A DNA stretch of 64,000 bases from Eubacterium maltosivorans (lineage in GTDB: Bacteria > Bacillota > Clostridia > Eubacteriales > Eubacteriaceae): NCBI RefSeq assembly GCF_002441855.2, contig NZ_CP029487.1:930001-994000 (forward strand), given 5' to 3'. Below, one piece after another: positions 45,679 to 54,780 of this stretch. Numbering within the stretch: position 1 is the stretch's first letter; each line of letters opens with the position of its first letter. The notes below the pieces were generated by a model, which ran no database searches, was not told the DNA's origin, and was given only the letters and a program-made list of their open reading frames with translations. A program made the position numbers and the translations under genes.

Positions 45679-46785
45679 TTATTTGATCAGCTTCAAAGCT
45701 TCTGCACAAATCCGGTCACCTGCATCCAGTATTGCCCGTTCTTTCGTAGCTTTCCGCATCTTTTCAAGCCCCTTTTCATCCCGGAGCAGCGCCGGAATAG
45801 TTTCGGCCAGCAGGTCCGGCGTCAGCTCGGCGTCATGGATCAGGATACCGCCGCCGTTATCGGTGATAACACGGGCGTTGAATTCCTGGTGGTTTCCTGC
45901 CGCCATGGGGTAAGGGACCAAAATGGATGGAATTCCCACCGCCGCGATCTCAGCCACCGACATGGCGCCGGAACGGCTGACAACTAAATCTCCTGCGCCG
46001 ATAAGGGTGTGGACGTCATTGCTGTAGGCTAAGACATTTATATTACGGCAATCATCTAATTTTACACCATTTTCCTTTAATTTTTCTAGGACTTTATCAT
46101 ACTGTCCTCTCCCGGTCAGGTGATAGACAACAATCTCCGGATTATCTGCATTCCGGACGATAAACGAAGCGGCCGCATTGTTGATGCTCCCAGCCCCCTG
46201 GCTGCCGCCCATGATGACGACCAGACGCTGGCTTTCCTTCAGGCCAAGCTTATCTCTGAGGGCCTTGCGGTCTGTCTGTTTAAACACGTCGCGCACTGGG
46301 TTGCCAGCCAGAAAAGTCTTGTCCTCCGGAAAGTACTCGGCGGCCTCCTTAAAGCTGATGGCCACGCGGTCCACCTTTTTCCCAAGCATCCGGTTTGTCT
46401 TGCCCGGGTAGGCGTTCTGCTCATGGATCATGGTGGGGATGCCCCGCTTCGCTGCCTCGAGAAGCAGCGGGCCACAGGTGAAGCCGCCTGTCCCAACCAC
46501 CAGATCTGGCTGATGCCTTTTCAAGACCTTCTTTGAGTCTGAGATACCGTCAAAGATCCCCTTGACCGCAGCCAGCGTTTCCAGCGACAGCTCACGCTCA
46601 AAGCCGCGGACGCGGATGTACTCAATAGGATAGCCCTCCTTGGGCACAATATTTTTTTCCATGCCTACCTGTGAGCCGATAAAAACGATCTCGGCGTCGG
46701 GCAGGCGCTCCTTTAGTTTATCTGCAATGGCCAGCCCCGGATAAATATGTCCTCCGGTGCCGCCGGCCGCTACTAAAATTTTCAT
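45679..46785 (-). CDS. murG: Lipid II synthase MurG
   Basis: 368 residues. MurG transfers GlcNAc from UDP-GlcNAc to lipid I. The glycine-rich AAGGTGGHIYPGLAIAD near residue 6 and the second-domain motifs MGGSQGAGSINNA near residue 190 and SRSGAMSVAEIAAVGIPSIL near residue 265 are typical. Its start overlaps the ftsW stop codon by four bases. It acts at the inner face of the membrane. Confidence 0.97.
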   Translation of the reverse strand: MKILVAAGGTGGHIYPGLAIADKLKERLPDAEIVFIGSQVGMEKNIVPKEGYPIEYIRVRGFERELSLETLAAVKGIFDGISDSKKVLKRHQPDLVVGTGGFTCGPLLLEAAKRGIPTMIHEQNAYPGKTNRMLGKKVDRVAISFKEAAEYFPEDKTFLAGNPVRDVFKQTDRKALRDKLGLKESQRLVVIMGGSQGAGSINNAAASFIVRNADNPEIVVYHLTGRGQYDKVLEKLKENGVKLDDCRNINVLAYSNDVHTLIGAGDLVVSRSGAMSVAEIAAVGIPSILVPYPMAAGNHQEFNARVITDNGGGILIHDAELTPDLLAETIPALLRDEKGLEKMRKATKERAILDAGDRICAEALKLIK

Positions 46786-47897
46786 TTTCTTCTCCCTTTC
46801 CTTTTGCGCAGGTCGGCCTGCCTTGAAATATTGAGGATGGGCCCCAGCATGGCAAAGAGCACAACCATCGAGGTCCCGCCAGCGCTGACAAAGGGGAGCG
46901 CCATACCGGTAACCGGGATGACCGAGGTGGCGACCCCCACGTTTACAAACACCTGAAAGCCGAGCAGCAGCATGACACTGCTGGTGTAAAGGTAGCCGAA
47001 CCGGTCTGGCGAGGTGTTGGCAATTTTGAAGCCGCGCCAGATAATGAAGGCGAAAAGACCCAAAACAAAAACACAGCCGATGAGGCCGAACTCCTCACCG
47101 ATATTGGCGAAAATAAAGTCATTCTGAAGCTCGGGCAGGAACAGAAATTTCTGCTTGCCGTTGCCCAGCCCCTGGCCAAAGATTCCGCCGGTCCCAATGG
47201 CTAAAAGCGACTGGGTGATCTGATAATCATAGCTCCCGCGGCCCAGGAACACGTTAAAACGTTCCAGCCGCCAGGGCTCAAGGATCATCAGCCCAATGAC
47301 ACCCGCCGCGCCCAGAGCCGCATAGGGCGCAAAGCGTTTAAAACGCACCCCTGCAAAATAGAGCACTGCCACCATGCCAAAGCCGATGGCCATGGCCGCG
47401 CTCAGCGAGGGCTCAATGGCTGTGATACCGCAGATCAGAAAAATAGGGATCATGCACTGCTTGGTAAACTCCCAGGTACTGCCGTTCAGCACCTCCGGCT
47501 CCCGCGTGAGCAGCGAGGAAAGATAAAGAATGCCTGTGACCTTTGCGAGCTCCGAGGGCTGAAACTGACCGATGCCGACATTCAGCCAGCGTCTGGCATC
47601 ATTGACCTTAACCCCGATGCCCGGTATCAATACAAGGAGCAGCAGAAAGACCGTCACGCCCAGCAGGATCATGCTGATTTTTTTATTGTTGTATTTGCGA
47701 TAATCGATATTACTCATAAAGCCCATTACAAGGAGCCCCAGCGCTACAAACCCAAATTGCTTGAGAAAGAGCGAGTAGCCCTTGCTGCCGTCGACTGTTG
47801 AAGAATACATGCTGGCGCTAAAGACCATCAGGAGGCCAAAGCCTACCAAAATCAACAGAGCGATGACAAACGGCCTGTCTACTTTTCCTTTTTTCAT
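46782..47897 (-). CDS. ftsW: Septal peptidoglycan polymerase FtsW
   Basis: 371 residues with about ten membrane segments. It is a SEDS-family glycosyltransferase that works with a class B PBP. The family signature NVGVATSVIPVTGMALPFVS (near residue 316) is complete, and the ARRWLNVGIGQFQPSELAK segment near residue 101 is typical. It starts at the last base of the murD stop codon and ends overlapping murG. Confidence 0.96.
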   Translation of the reverse strand: MKKGKVDRPFVIALLILVGFGLLMVFSASMYSSTVDGSKGYSLFLKQFGFVALGLLVMGFMSNIDYRKYNNKKISMILLGVTVFLLLLVLIPGIGVKVNDARRWLNVGIGQFQPSELAKVTGILYLSSLLTREPEVLNGSTWEFTKQCMIPIFLICGITAIEPSLSAAMAIGFGMVAVLYFAGVRFKRFAPYAALGAAGVIGLMILEPWRLERFNVFLGRGSYDYQITQSLLAIGTGGIFGQGLGNGKQKFLFLPELQNDFIFANIGEEFGLIGCVFVLGLFAFIIWRGFKIANTSPDRFGYLYTSSVMLLLGFQVFVNVGVATSVIPVTGMALPFVSAGGTSMVVLFAMLGPILNISRQADLRKRKGRRK

Positions 47898-49273
47898 CAG
47901 TTACTCCCGATTCGTTTAACTAAATCCTTAAAGACCTGTCCTCTGATTTCAAAATTATCAAACATATCCCAGCTGGCACAGGCTGGTGACAGCAGCACCA
48001 CATCGCCAGGCGCCGCGCATTCAGAGGCAACCTTGACCGCCTCGTCATAATCGCCCACGCGCACGGTGTTGTAATAGCCCTGGCTCTCAGCTGTCTCCTC
48101 AATCTGAGACGCGGTTGCTCCGACCAGCACCATCCGTTTCACCTTTTTCCTGACCACCTCGATAAATTCGCTGTAGTCTTCTTTTTTATCGTAACCCCCG
48201 GCGATGAGGATGACCGGTTTGGTCATGGCGTTCAATGCCACGATGGCCGCGTTGGTGTTCGTGCCCTTGGAGTCGTTGATATAATCCACGCCGCCGATGT
48301 TCGCCACAAATTCCTGGCGGTGTTCTACCCCGCCAAAGGATTTCAGCGTTTCCGCGATACTGACCACGTCCACGCCCATAAAATAGGCGAGCACTGTGGC
48401 CGCAAGAGCGTTCTGTACGTTGTGAGGGCCCTTGATACCCATTTCCTCGATACGGCAGATTGGAATGACCGATTCATTGTCATTGATAAAAATACCGCCG
48501 TCCATGGCGTAGGCACCCTGGGCCACTTTTTTGTCCAGGCTGAAATAGTACTTCCGGCACTGTGCCTGGCGGCCCAGCTCACAGACCTGTTCGTCATCGG
48601 CATTAAGCACCAGAAAATCCTCGCCGCGCTGGTTTTCAAAAATCCGGGCCTTGGCGGCAATGTAGTTTTCCATGGTGCCGTACCGGTCCATGTGATCCGG
48701 TGACAGGTTTAAAATGGCCGAAGCGGCTGGACGGAATTTATTGATGGTCTCCAGCTGAAACGCGCTGATCTCTGTCACAAAAACATCCTCAGGCGCTGCT
48801 TCCATCACATAGTTGCTGATGGGGTCTCCAATGTTGCCCACCGTATAGGTTTTCCGGCCGCTGTTCTTAAAGATTTCACCTGTGAGGGTCGTGGTGGTGG
48901 TTTTGCCGTTGGTGCCGGTGATGGCTACAAAAGGCGCCTTTGTCATACAGTAGGCCAGCTCAGCCTCGCCGATGACAGGAACGCCGCAGCGGTAGGCCTC
49001 GGCGATGATGGGAATGGTCAGCGGCACGCCCGGGCTTGTGACCACACGGTCAATCTCATTGATAACCCCGGTGTCGATCTGACGGCCAAAAACCGTTTCG
49101 ATGCCCTTTTCCTCAAGCTCTGCCAAGGTCTCCCGCACCTGGGGAAACTCTGCCAGAACCACGTCCTCCGGACGGTTATCGGTCAGTACCACTGCTTTGC
49201 CGTTATCCATTAAAAGCTTTGAAACCGCCACACCGCTGCGGGCAGCCCCAATCACTAAAATCTTTTCACTCAA
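47897..49273 (-). CDS. murD: UDP-N-acetylmuramoylalanine--D-glutamate ligase
   Basis: 458 residues. MurD adds D-Glu to UDP-MurNAc-Ala. The ATP-binding P loop is ITGTNGKTTTTTLTG near residue 113, and the family segments LNLSPDHMDRYGTM near residue 188 and YINDSKGTNTNAA near residue 322 are present. The start is TTG, preceded by TAGGAGG. It is followed without gap by ftsW and preceded by mraY. The cluster lacks murE, murC and murB. Confidence 0.96.
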   Translation of the reverse strand: MSEKILVIGAARSGVAVSKLLMDNGKAVVLTDNRPEDVVLAEFPQVRETLAELEEKGIETVFGRQIDTGVINEIDRVVTSPGVPLTIPIIAEAYRCGVPVIGEAELAYCMTKAPFVAITGTNGKTTTTTLTGEIFKNSGRKTYTVGNIGDPISNYVMEAAPEDVFVTEISAFQLETINKFRPAASAILNLSPDHMDRYGTMENYIAAKARIFENQRGEDFLVLNADDEQVCELGRQAQCRKYYFSLDKKVAQGAYAMDGGIFINDNESVIPICRIEEMGIKGPHNVQNALAATVLAYFMGVDVVSIAETLKSFGGVEHRQEFVANIGGVDYINDSKGTNTNAAIVALNAMTKPVILIAGGYDKKEDYSEFIEVVRKKVKRMVLVGATASQIEETAESQGYYNTVRVGDYDEAVKVASECAAPGDVVLLSPACASWDMFDNFEIRGQVFKDLVKRIGSN

Positions 49274-49293
49274 TTGTACTTACGCCTCCTAAA

Positions 49294-50259
49294 TTATAAA
49301 CATAAAAATGCCAGTGCCACAAAGACTGCCGTAACAATCCAGAACACGGTGACTACCCGGGTCTCACTCCAGCCCTTCAGCTCAAAATGATGGTGAATCG
49401 GCGCCATTTTAAAGAAGCGCTTGCCGTGGGTCAGCTTGAAATAACCCACCTGTATCACGACCGATAAGGCCTCAATCACGTAGAGCAGGCCTGCGATCAG
49501 CACGAATATTTGCATCCGTGTAATGATGGCCATCACGATCACAGCGCCGCCCAGAGCCATGGAGCCCGTGTCGCCCATAAAAATCTCGGCCGGGTTTGAG
49601 TTATAGCGCAGGAAGCCAAGGCACGCGCCGATCACCGCGCCGCTGAAAACAGCAGTGCTGACCTGATTCAGCGCAACGGCCATGGCCAGGAAAAAGACGC
49701 AGACAATGGCAGTAACGCCAGAAGCGAGACCGTCAAGGCCGTCGGTCAGGTTGACCGCGTTGGTCACTGCCACGACAGCAAAAAAGGTAAAAGGAACATA
49801 CCAGAACCCAAAATCCACAGTGGCGCCTATAAAGGGGACAACCAGCTCTGTGCCGATGGAAGGCGTCCACGCCGCGTAAAGGGCAATGGCCAGGGCCGCC
49901 ACAAACTGAAGCACCAGTTTCTGCCAGGCGCGCAGTCCCAGATTATGCTTCTTCGAAACCTTGATAAAATCATCGATAAAGCCAATAGCACCAAAGGCCA
50001 CCATCACGATCAATGGAAAGAAGTCCCATTTTCTGGTAAAGAAGCTGATGATCATAACAGCGATGAGAACCGCGCCCTGGATGACAAGGCCGCCCATGGT
50101 GGGTGTGCCGGATTTTTTCATATGGCTCTGGGGACCCTCCTCACGGATGGCCTGCCCAAAGTGCAGCCGGTGCAGAATCGGCAGGACTCTGGGCATCGCG
50201 AGCCAGACAATAATAAACGCGGCTAATAAACTGACAATTGAAATTTTTAAAGTATCCAT
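49294..50259 (-). CDS. mraY: Phospho-MurNAc-pentapeptide transferase
   Basis: 321 residues with about ten membrane segments. MraY transfers phospho-MurNAc-pentapeptide to undecaprenyl phosphate to form lipid I. The family hallmarks GTPTMGGLVIQGAV near residue 53, NLTDGLDGLASG near residue 168, FMGDTGSMALGGA near residue 228 and MAPIHHHFELKGWSE near residue 283 are all present. It follows murF by 22 bases. Confidence 0.97.
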   Translation of the reverse strand: MDTLKISIVSLLAAFIIVWLAMPRVLPILHRLHFGQAIREEGPQSHMKKSGTPTMGGLVIQGAVLIAVMIISFFTRKWDFFPLIVMVAFGAIGFIDDFIKVSKKHNLGLRAWQKLVLQFVAALAIALYAAWTPSIGTELVVPFIGATVDFGFWYVPFTFFAVVAVTNAVNLTDGLDGLASGVTAIVCVFFLAMAVALNQVSTAVFSGAVIGACLGFLRYNSNPAEIFMGDTGSMALGGAVIVMAIITRMQIFVLIAGLLYVIEALSVVIQVGYFKLTHGKRFFKMAPIHHHFELKGWSETRVVTVFWIVTAVFVALAFLCL

Positions 50260-50281
50260 CTTTTCCTTGTTTCCTCTTCCT

Positions 50282-51643
50282 TTACTCCTGAATCATTTCC
50301 AGTGTTTTTTCCAGATGTACGCCCCTGGAGGCCTTGATGAGAATCACGTCTCCCGGCGCCATCAGCTTTTTCAGCAGTCTGCCGGCACTCTCTGCGTCGG
50401 CAGACCAGAAGCAGCGCTCATCTGCCAGGCTGGCGCCTGCGCCTTTAATATAGGCTTTCGATTCCGGGCCCACCGCAATGAGCACATCGGCCTTTTCTGC
50501 CGCATAAGCGCCAATCTCGAGGTGGCCGGTCTCAGACATCTCGCCCATTTCCAGCATATCTCCGAGCACCGCGAGCCTGCGGCTGCCTTTCCCCATATCC
50601 CACAGCATATCAAGGGCTGCCTTCATGGCGTCGGGATTGGCGTTATAAGAGTCGTTGATCACCGTGGCCGCTTTTACCTTGACAATATCCATGCGGTTGC
50701 CGCTTGGTTTAAAGGCGTCGAGGCCGTGCTGGATTTCGTCATGGGTCATCTGATAATATCTGCCGAGCCAGATGGCGGTCAGGCAGTTGTAAACATTGTG
50801 AATGCCAGGGTAAGCAAAGTGGTAGTGTTCGCCGTCTGCCTCAAAGCGGATACCCTGGGCAGAGGACTCGACCTGTTCTGCCTTAAGCGACAGACCCGCG
50901 CCCCTGATCCCCACTCGGGCAACCGAGAAGGGCTCTTCATCCTCTCTGATCTTATTGAGATACACATCGTCCCCGTTGAGCAGCGCGATGTCGCCAGCGC
51001 CCATGGTCTCAAAGATTTCCTTCTTGGCCGCCAGGATGTTATCCTGGGTTTTCAGAATCTCGATATGGGCTGTGCCGATATTTGTGATAACACCAATATG
51101 CGGCCTGACCTCACCGATGGATTTTCGAATATCGTTCAGGTGGTCCATTCCCATCTCGATCACGGCGATTTCGTGCTCTGGCTGTAAATTAAAGAGGGTC
51201 TGGGGTATTCCATACTCGTTGTTAAAATTTCCCTGGGTTTTCAGGGTGTTGTATTTCTGAGACAGCACCGAGGCGATGAGGTCCTTGGTGGTGGTCTTCC
51301 CGCTGCTGCCGGTAACGGCGATGACCGGTATATCATAGCGCTCCCGGTTGTACTTCGCCAGGGCCTTCATGGCTTCCAGGCAGGATTCGACCAGAACGAT
51401 GTTGATCCCCTCTGGAAAATCCAGGGCTTCTGTCTCTGTAAAGCTTGTTGAGCAGCCTTTTTCAGCCGCGGTTTCGATGAAACGGTGCCCATCTACCTTT
51501 TCACCCTTAATCGGGATAAAAAGATCATTTTTTTCAATTTTACGGCTATCGATGGCCGCGCCGGTGACCCAGTCCGTTTTTCCTTTCTGGATAAGCCGGC
51601 CTTCTGTGATTTTCACCAATTGTTCAAGTGAAACTTTTTCCAT
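50282..51643 (-). CDS. murF: UDP-MurNAc-tripeptide D-Ala-D-Ala ligase
   Basis: 453 residues. MurF adds D-Ala-D-Ala to the MurNAc tripeptide. The ATP loop ITVTGSSGKTTTKDLI (as VIAVTGSSGKTTTKDLIASV, near residue 106) and NSYNANPDAMKAALD near residue 332 are typical. The N-terminal domain (about 1-85) shows the family's uracil-site folds. The ATG has a poor ribosome site. A promoter at 51709-51738 and a terminator at 51770-51794 make it the first gene of a transcript separate from mraZ-pbp. Confidence 0.96.
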   Translation of the reverse strand: MEKVSLEQLVKITEGRLIQKGKTDWVTGAAIDSRKIEKNDLFIPIKGEKVDGHRFIETAAEKGCSTSFTETEALDFPEGINIVLVESCLEAMKALAKYNRERYDIPVIAVTGSSGKTTTKDLIASVLSQKYNTLKTQGNFNNEYGIPQTLFNLQPEHEIAVIEMGMDHLNDIRKSIGEVRPHIGVITNIGTAHIEILKTQDNILAAKKEIFETMGAGDIALLNGDDVYLNKIREDEEPFSVARVGIRGAGLSLKAEQVESSAQGIRFEADGEHYHFAYPGIHNVYNCLTAIWLGRYYQMTHDEIQHGLDAFKPSGNRMDIVKVKAATVINDSYNANPDAMKAALDMLWDMGKGSRRLAVLGDMLEMGEMSETGHLEIGAYAAEKADVLIAVGPESKAYIKGAGASLADERCFWSADAESAGRLLKKLMAPGDVILIKASRGVHLEKTLEMIQE

Positions 51644-51708
51644 ATTTAAGTATCTTCTTTCTCTTGTTGTTTTGTCAAAGACAAACTGAAATTTTTACAT
51701 ACTTTCTT

Positions 51709-51738
51709 ATTATAGCAAAACCACAGGCAAGGTTCCAA
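51709..51738 (-). promoter_or_regulatory. sigmaA promoter for murF onward
   Basis: On the minus strand TTGGAA (51733-51738), 18 bases, TATAAT (51709-51714), with TGC directly upstream of the -10 box as an extended element. The start point near 51702 leaves about 60 bases before murF. Confidence 0.6.
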
Positions 51739-51766
51739 CAATTTTATATTTTATTTACAAATTGAC

Positions 51767-51794
51767 AAAAAGAAGCAAGAAAATCCTGCTTCTT
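51767..51794 (-). terminator. Terminator between the pbp transcript and murF
   Basis: A perfect 8-bp stem (51770-51777 with 51787-51794) is followed by TTTTT on the minus strand. It would stop transcripts arriving from the pbp side across the repeat region 51820-52350. Confidence 0.75.
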
Positions 51795-51822
51795 CAATGA
51801 TGATTTTAAGCTTAAGCGCCAC

Positions 51823-51843
51823 GACCGTACGAAACGGGCGGTC
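51823..51843 (+). repeat. Copy C of the 21-bp hairpin family
   Basis: GACCGTACG-AAA-CGGGCGGTC, with flanking CGAC/GTCG extending the stem. It stands 20 bases to the left of the ~157-bp inverted-repeat element at 51864, in the same relative position and orientation as copy D stands to the second element. Confidence 0.8.
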
Positions 51844-51863
51844 GTCGCTAAACAGCTAAAACC

Positions 51864-52020
51864 GCCGATGGATATTATGAGATGTGGCACAATCAGGGTA
51901 CTCTTACCTCTCAGCTTCGGCGGCTCTGCGGAAAAAAGCACAGCATTCTTTCTCAATGAGACCGCAGGCGCTGTTCGGTAAAATACCCTGCTCGCGCCAT
52001 GGGGATAAATATCCATCGGC
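51864..52020 (+). mobile_element. MITE-like element, copy 1 (157 bp)
   Basis: Bounded by a perfect 13-base terminal inverted repeat, GCCGATGGATATT and its complement. Inside, ACTCTTACCTC...GGCTCTGCG (51900-51930) and AATGAGACCG..AGGCGC..GTTCGGTAAA match copy 2 in opposite orientation. An inner stem GGGTA/TACCC plus TACC/GGTA is possible. No protein is encoded. It could be a non-autonomous mobile element or a structured RNA. Confidence 0.65.
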
Positions 52021-52148
52021 TCCGTTGAGAATTGATTGTGTTGTGGCGCAGCAGGTTATATTTAAATAAAGAATGTTTAACCTAAACAGACAGCTTTGAT
52101 CTCTTTTAGCTAAAAGCAGCTGAACCGCTGCCTTTCAATTTTATGAGA
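52021..52148. other. Spacer between the two inverted elements
   Basis: 128 bases of AT-rich sequence without a gene. A perfect palindrome CTTTTAGCTAAAAG is at 52103-52116. No homology to the two flanking elements was seen. Confidence 0.5.
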
Positions 52149-52310
52149 AAGCAATGGATTTTTCACCCTTTCGCACCGCAGAGCGTAGCACTTTACCGAA
52201 CTGCGCCTACGGTCTCATTACCGTACAATTATGTACAGATAACGCAGAGCCGTCGAAGCTGTGAGGTAAGAGTGCTGGGATTTGCGGCATCCTAAAAAAA
52301 TCCATTGCTT
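52149..52310 (-). mobile_element. MITE-like element, copy 2, inverted (162 bp)
   Basis: Bounded by a perfect 15-base terminal inverted repeat, AAGCAATGGATTTTT and its complement. In the reverse orientation it aligns with copy 1: the 31 bases at 52243-52273 match 51900-51930 with two differences. The inner stem is AGCAC/GTGCT where copy 1 has GGGTA/TACCC, so both arms have changed together. A private hairpin GTACA/TGTAC lies in the middle. Confidence 0.65.
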
Positions 52311-52328
52311 GTCCCGCGCTACACCGTT

Positions 52329-52349
52329 GACCGTACGTTTCGTACGGTC
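52329..52349 (-). repeat. Copy D of the 21-bp hairpin family
   Basis: A perfect 9-bp stem GACCGTACG/CGTACGGTC with a TTT loop (AAA on the minus strand). It lies 18 bases outside the second 160-bp element and 22 bases from the pbp stop codon. Confidence 0.8.
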
Positions 52350-52371
52350 GTCGCTGCCTTTACTTTATGCT

Positions 52372-54768
52372 TTAAGGCTTAAAAGTCACGCTGATCTCAC
52401 TGCCTTTATCGACAACGGTTCCCGCCGCCAGGGACTGCTCGGTGGCAAAGCCGGAGCCGGTGACCTTAAGATTGAGGCCAAGGCCGGTAACAATCTCGTT
52501 GACAGACTGGATGGACATACCATTCAGGTCTGGAACTGTGACTTTGTCACCATTTTCACTGCTCTGGGACCCAATTTCAAGCACCAGCTCTGTATTGGGG
52601 TCGTAGACACTCTGGGCCGGGAAGCTCTGGGAAATGACCGTATCACCGTCACCCTTTACCTCCAGCTTATACTTGATGCCCTTTTCCTCCAGAATTTTAA
52701 CGGCAAAATCCTTTTCCTGGCCGATCAGGTCCGGGATGGTAATGGAGTTCTGCTGAATCTGGGTGTCGCTGTCGGTCTGGCCGCCCATGTAGTCCAGAAC
52801 CTGCTTCATCAGATTAATGGCTGTCGGCGCGGCGCTGGTGCCCCCAAAGGCGCTGGGGTCTGGCTCGTCAAGCACCATAAGGATTGAGTATCGCGGGTCC
52901 TCGACCGGCGCGTAGCAGAAAAAGGAGGTAACATAATAGGTGCTGTTGTAAGCGCCGTCCACAAATTTTTCGGCTGTACCGGTCTTGCCGCCAATACTGT
53001 AGCCCTCTGCCAGATTGGCGAGGGTCGAGTTTTCAGCGACGACATTTTTCATGATGTTACGCATTTCCGCCGAGGTATCTGAGGAAATGATCTGCTTGGG
53101 GCCGTTCAGCTGATTATTGACATATTCCTGCTGGCTGCTCCCCTTTCCGATGATGGTCGGATTCATATAGTAACCGTTATTGACAACACAGTTCAGCGCT
53201 GAGAGCAGCTGAATAGGTGTGGTGGCAAGGCCCTGTCCAAAGGAGAAGGTGGCGTAGTCCAGAAGGTTGATCTCACCGTTTCCATCAAATGGGCGGTTGA
53301 TGATCCCGGATTCCTCTCCCGGGAGCTCGATGCCAGTCTGCTTGCCAAAGCCAAAGTTGTAAACATACTGGTAAAACAGCGCCGGGTCCAGCTTCTGAAT
53401 GATCTGAACCAGCCCCGGGTTACAGGAGTTGGCAATGGCTTCTGAAACTGTCTGTGTGCCGTGGGAGCCTGTACAGTTGACGGTTACGCCGTTAATATTG
53501 ATGGAGCCGCTGCAGTACACCTTGGTGTCCGGCGTCACCACGCCCTCCTCAAGAGCGCTGGACGCTGTTACGGCTTTGAAGGTAGAGCCAGGCTCATAAA
53601 TAAAGCTGACTGCAGGGTTCTTCCACATCTCACTGAGCTGGTCAGCCTTGGATTTATCCTTAAGGTCGCCCGCATGCTTCGAACTGTAGTAGTCGCTGAT
53701 GGAATAGGGATCGTTCAGATTATAATCCGGCTGGGTGGCCATGGCGATGATCTCGCCGGTTTTGGTATCCATGACAATGGCGGTGCCGCTTTTGGCCTTC
53801 CACTCCTCAACGGCAGACTTGAGTCCCCGCTCGGCCAGCATCTGAATATTGCTGTCGATGGTCAGCGTCAGGTCCTTGCCCTGGGTCGGTTTCTTGATGA
53901 TTTTGGTCTGTGAAGGGATCTGGTTTCCCTGGGCATCCTTCTGGAAATAAATGATGCCGTCGTCCCCCTTCAGCTGATCGTTGTAGGAGGATTCGACCCC
54001 GGTGAGCCCGGTGTGGTCCTGCCCGGTAAACCCTAAGACATAGGAGGCAAAATTGCCGTTGGTATAATAGCGGCGTTTATCCTCAATGAGCTCAATGCCG
54101 TTGTAGCTCTTGGTCTCGCCCTTTTCATTTTTAATGGCCTGGTCCTCTTTAATCTCCCGGGCCAGGGTGTTGTCAACCTTGCCCTCGATGAGCACCGCAC
54201 TGTTTTCCTTGCGGGTCAGCACCTCGTAGGCGTCGTCGTAGTCCATACCCAGCACGCTGACCAGCACCTGCGCGGCAGATTCGGGGTCTTTGACCTCATC
54301 GGGCACTGCGTAGACGGTGCCGTCCAGAAAGCTGACTCCCTCGGGGATGCCGGCCACGACCTTCTCGCCATCGCCTTTTTTAACCCCGTTTTTAACCTCG
54401 ACCTTGTCATCCTCCGTCTTGTTGACCTTGTCCAGAACCTCCTGGTAATCAAGGTTCAGCTTCTCACTGAGTTCTCTTGCCAGTTTTTCCGGTTCCTTGA
54501 CCTCCAACGGGATGACGTGGATAGCGGTGGCTGAGGAGTCCTGCACCAGGATACGCATGTTGCGGTCATAAATATTTCCCCGGGAGGCCTTTAACGGCAC
54601 CTCCTCCACCAGCTGATCCACCTGACGCGAGTACTGGTCGGTGGAGTCGATAATCTGGAGATACATCAGCTTTATTACAAGTATTAAAAATGCAACTGCT
54701 AAAATAACAATTGCATAATACATACGGGATTGCTTTAAATTTTTCTTTTTTCTCTTACGCACTCTCAT
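52372..54768 (-). CDS. Class B penicillin-binding protein with two PASTA domains
   Basis: 798 residues from the ATG at 54768, which has GAGG six bases upstream; a GTG two codons earlier is less likely. A short basic N terminus and a membrane anchor (about 18-40) precede the dimerisation domain and the transpeptidase domain with active-site serine in EPGSTFKAVTASS near residue 394 and KTGTAEK near residue 594. Two PASTA repeats follow (about 672-730 and 738-798; VTVPDLNGMSIQSV). It is FtsI/SpoVD-like and cross-links septal peptidoglycan outside the membrane. The dcw position favours the division role. Confidence 0.94.
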   Translation of the reverse strand: MRVRKRKKKNLKQSRMYYAIVILAVAFLILVIKLMYLQIIDSTDQYSRQVDQLVEEVPLKASRGNIYDRNMRILVQDSSATAIHVIPLEVKEPEKLARELSEKLNLDYQEVLDKVNKTEDDKVEVKNGVKKGDGEKVVAGIPEGVSFLDGTVYAVPDEVKDPESAAQVLVSVLGMDYDDAYEVLTRKENSAVLIEGKVDNTLAREIKEDQAIKNEKGETKSYNGIELIEDKRRYYTNGNFASYVLGFTGQDHTGLTGVESSYNDQLKGDDGIIYFQKDAQGNQIPSQTKIIKKPTQGKDLTLTIDSNIQMLAERGLKSAVEEWKAKSGTAIVMDTKTGEIIAMATQPDYNLNDPYSISDYYSSKHAGDLKDKSKADQLSEMWKNPAVSFIYEPGSTFKAVTASSALEEGVVTPDTKVYCSGSININGVTVNCTGSHGTQTVSEAIANSCNPGLVQIIQKLDPALFYQYVYNFGFGKQTGIELPGEESGIINRPFDGNGEINLLDYATFSFGQGLATTPIQLLSALNCVVNNGYYMNPTIIGKGSSQQEYVNNQLNGPKQIISSDTSAEMRNIMKNVVAENSTLANLAEGYSIGGKTGTAEKFVDGAYNSTYYVTSFFCYAPVEDPRYSILMVLDEPDPSAFGGTSAAPTAINLMKQVLDYMGGQTDSDTQIQQNSITIPDLIGQEKDFAVKILEEKGIKYKLEVKGDGDTVISQSFPAQSVYDPNTELVLEIGSQSSENGDKVTVPDLNGMSIQSVNEIVTGLGLNLKVTGSGFATEQSLAAGTVVDKGSEISVTFKP

Positions 54769-54780
54769 TGTCACCCTCGA

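Noticed and set aside
49961-51187. Plus-strand frame of 408 codons opposite mraY/murF
   Set aside because: It crosses two well-supported genes on the other strand and has no family resemblance.
51744-52016. Minus-strand frame of 90 codons in the repeat region
   Set aside because: It lies mostly within the 157-bp element, lacks a ribosome site and is not preserved in the second copy.
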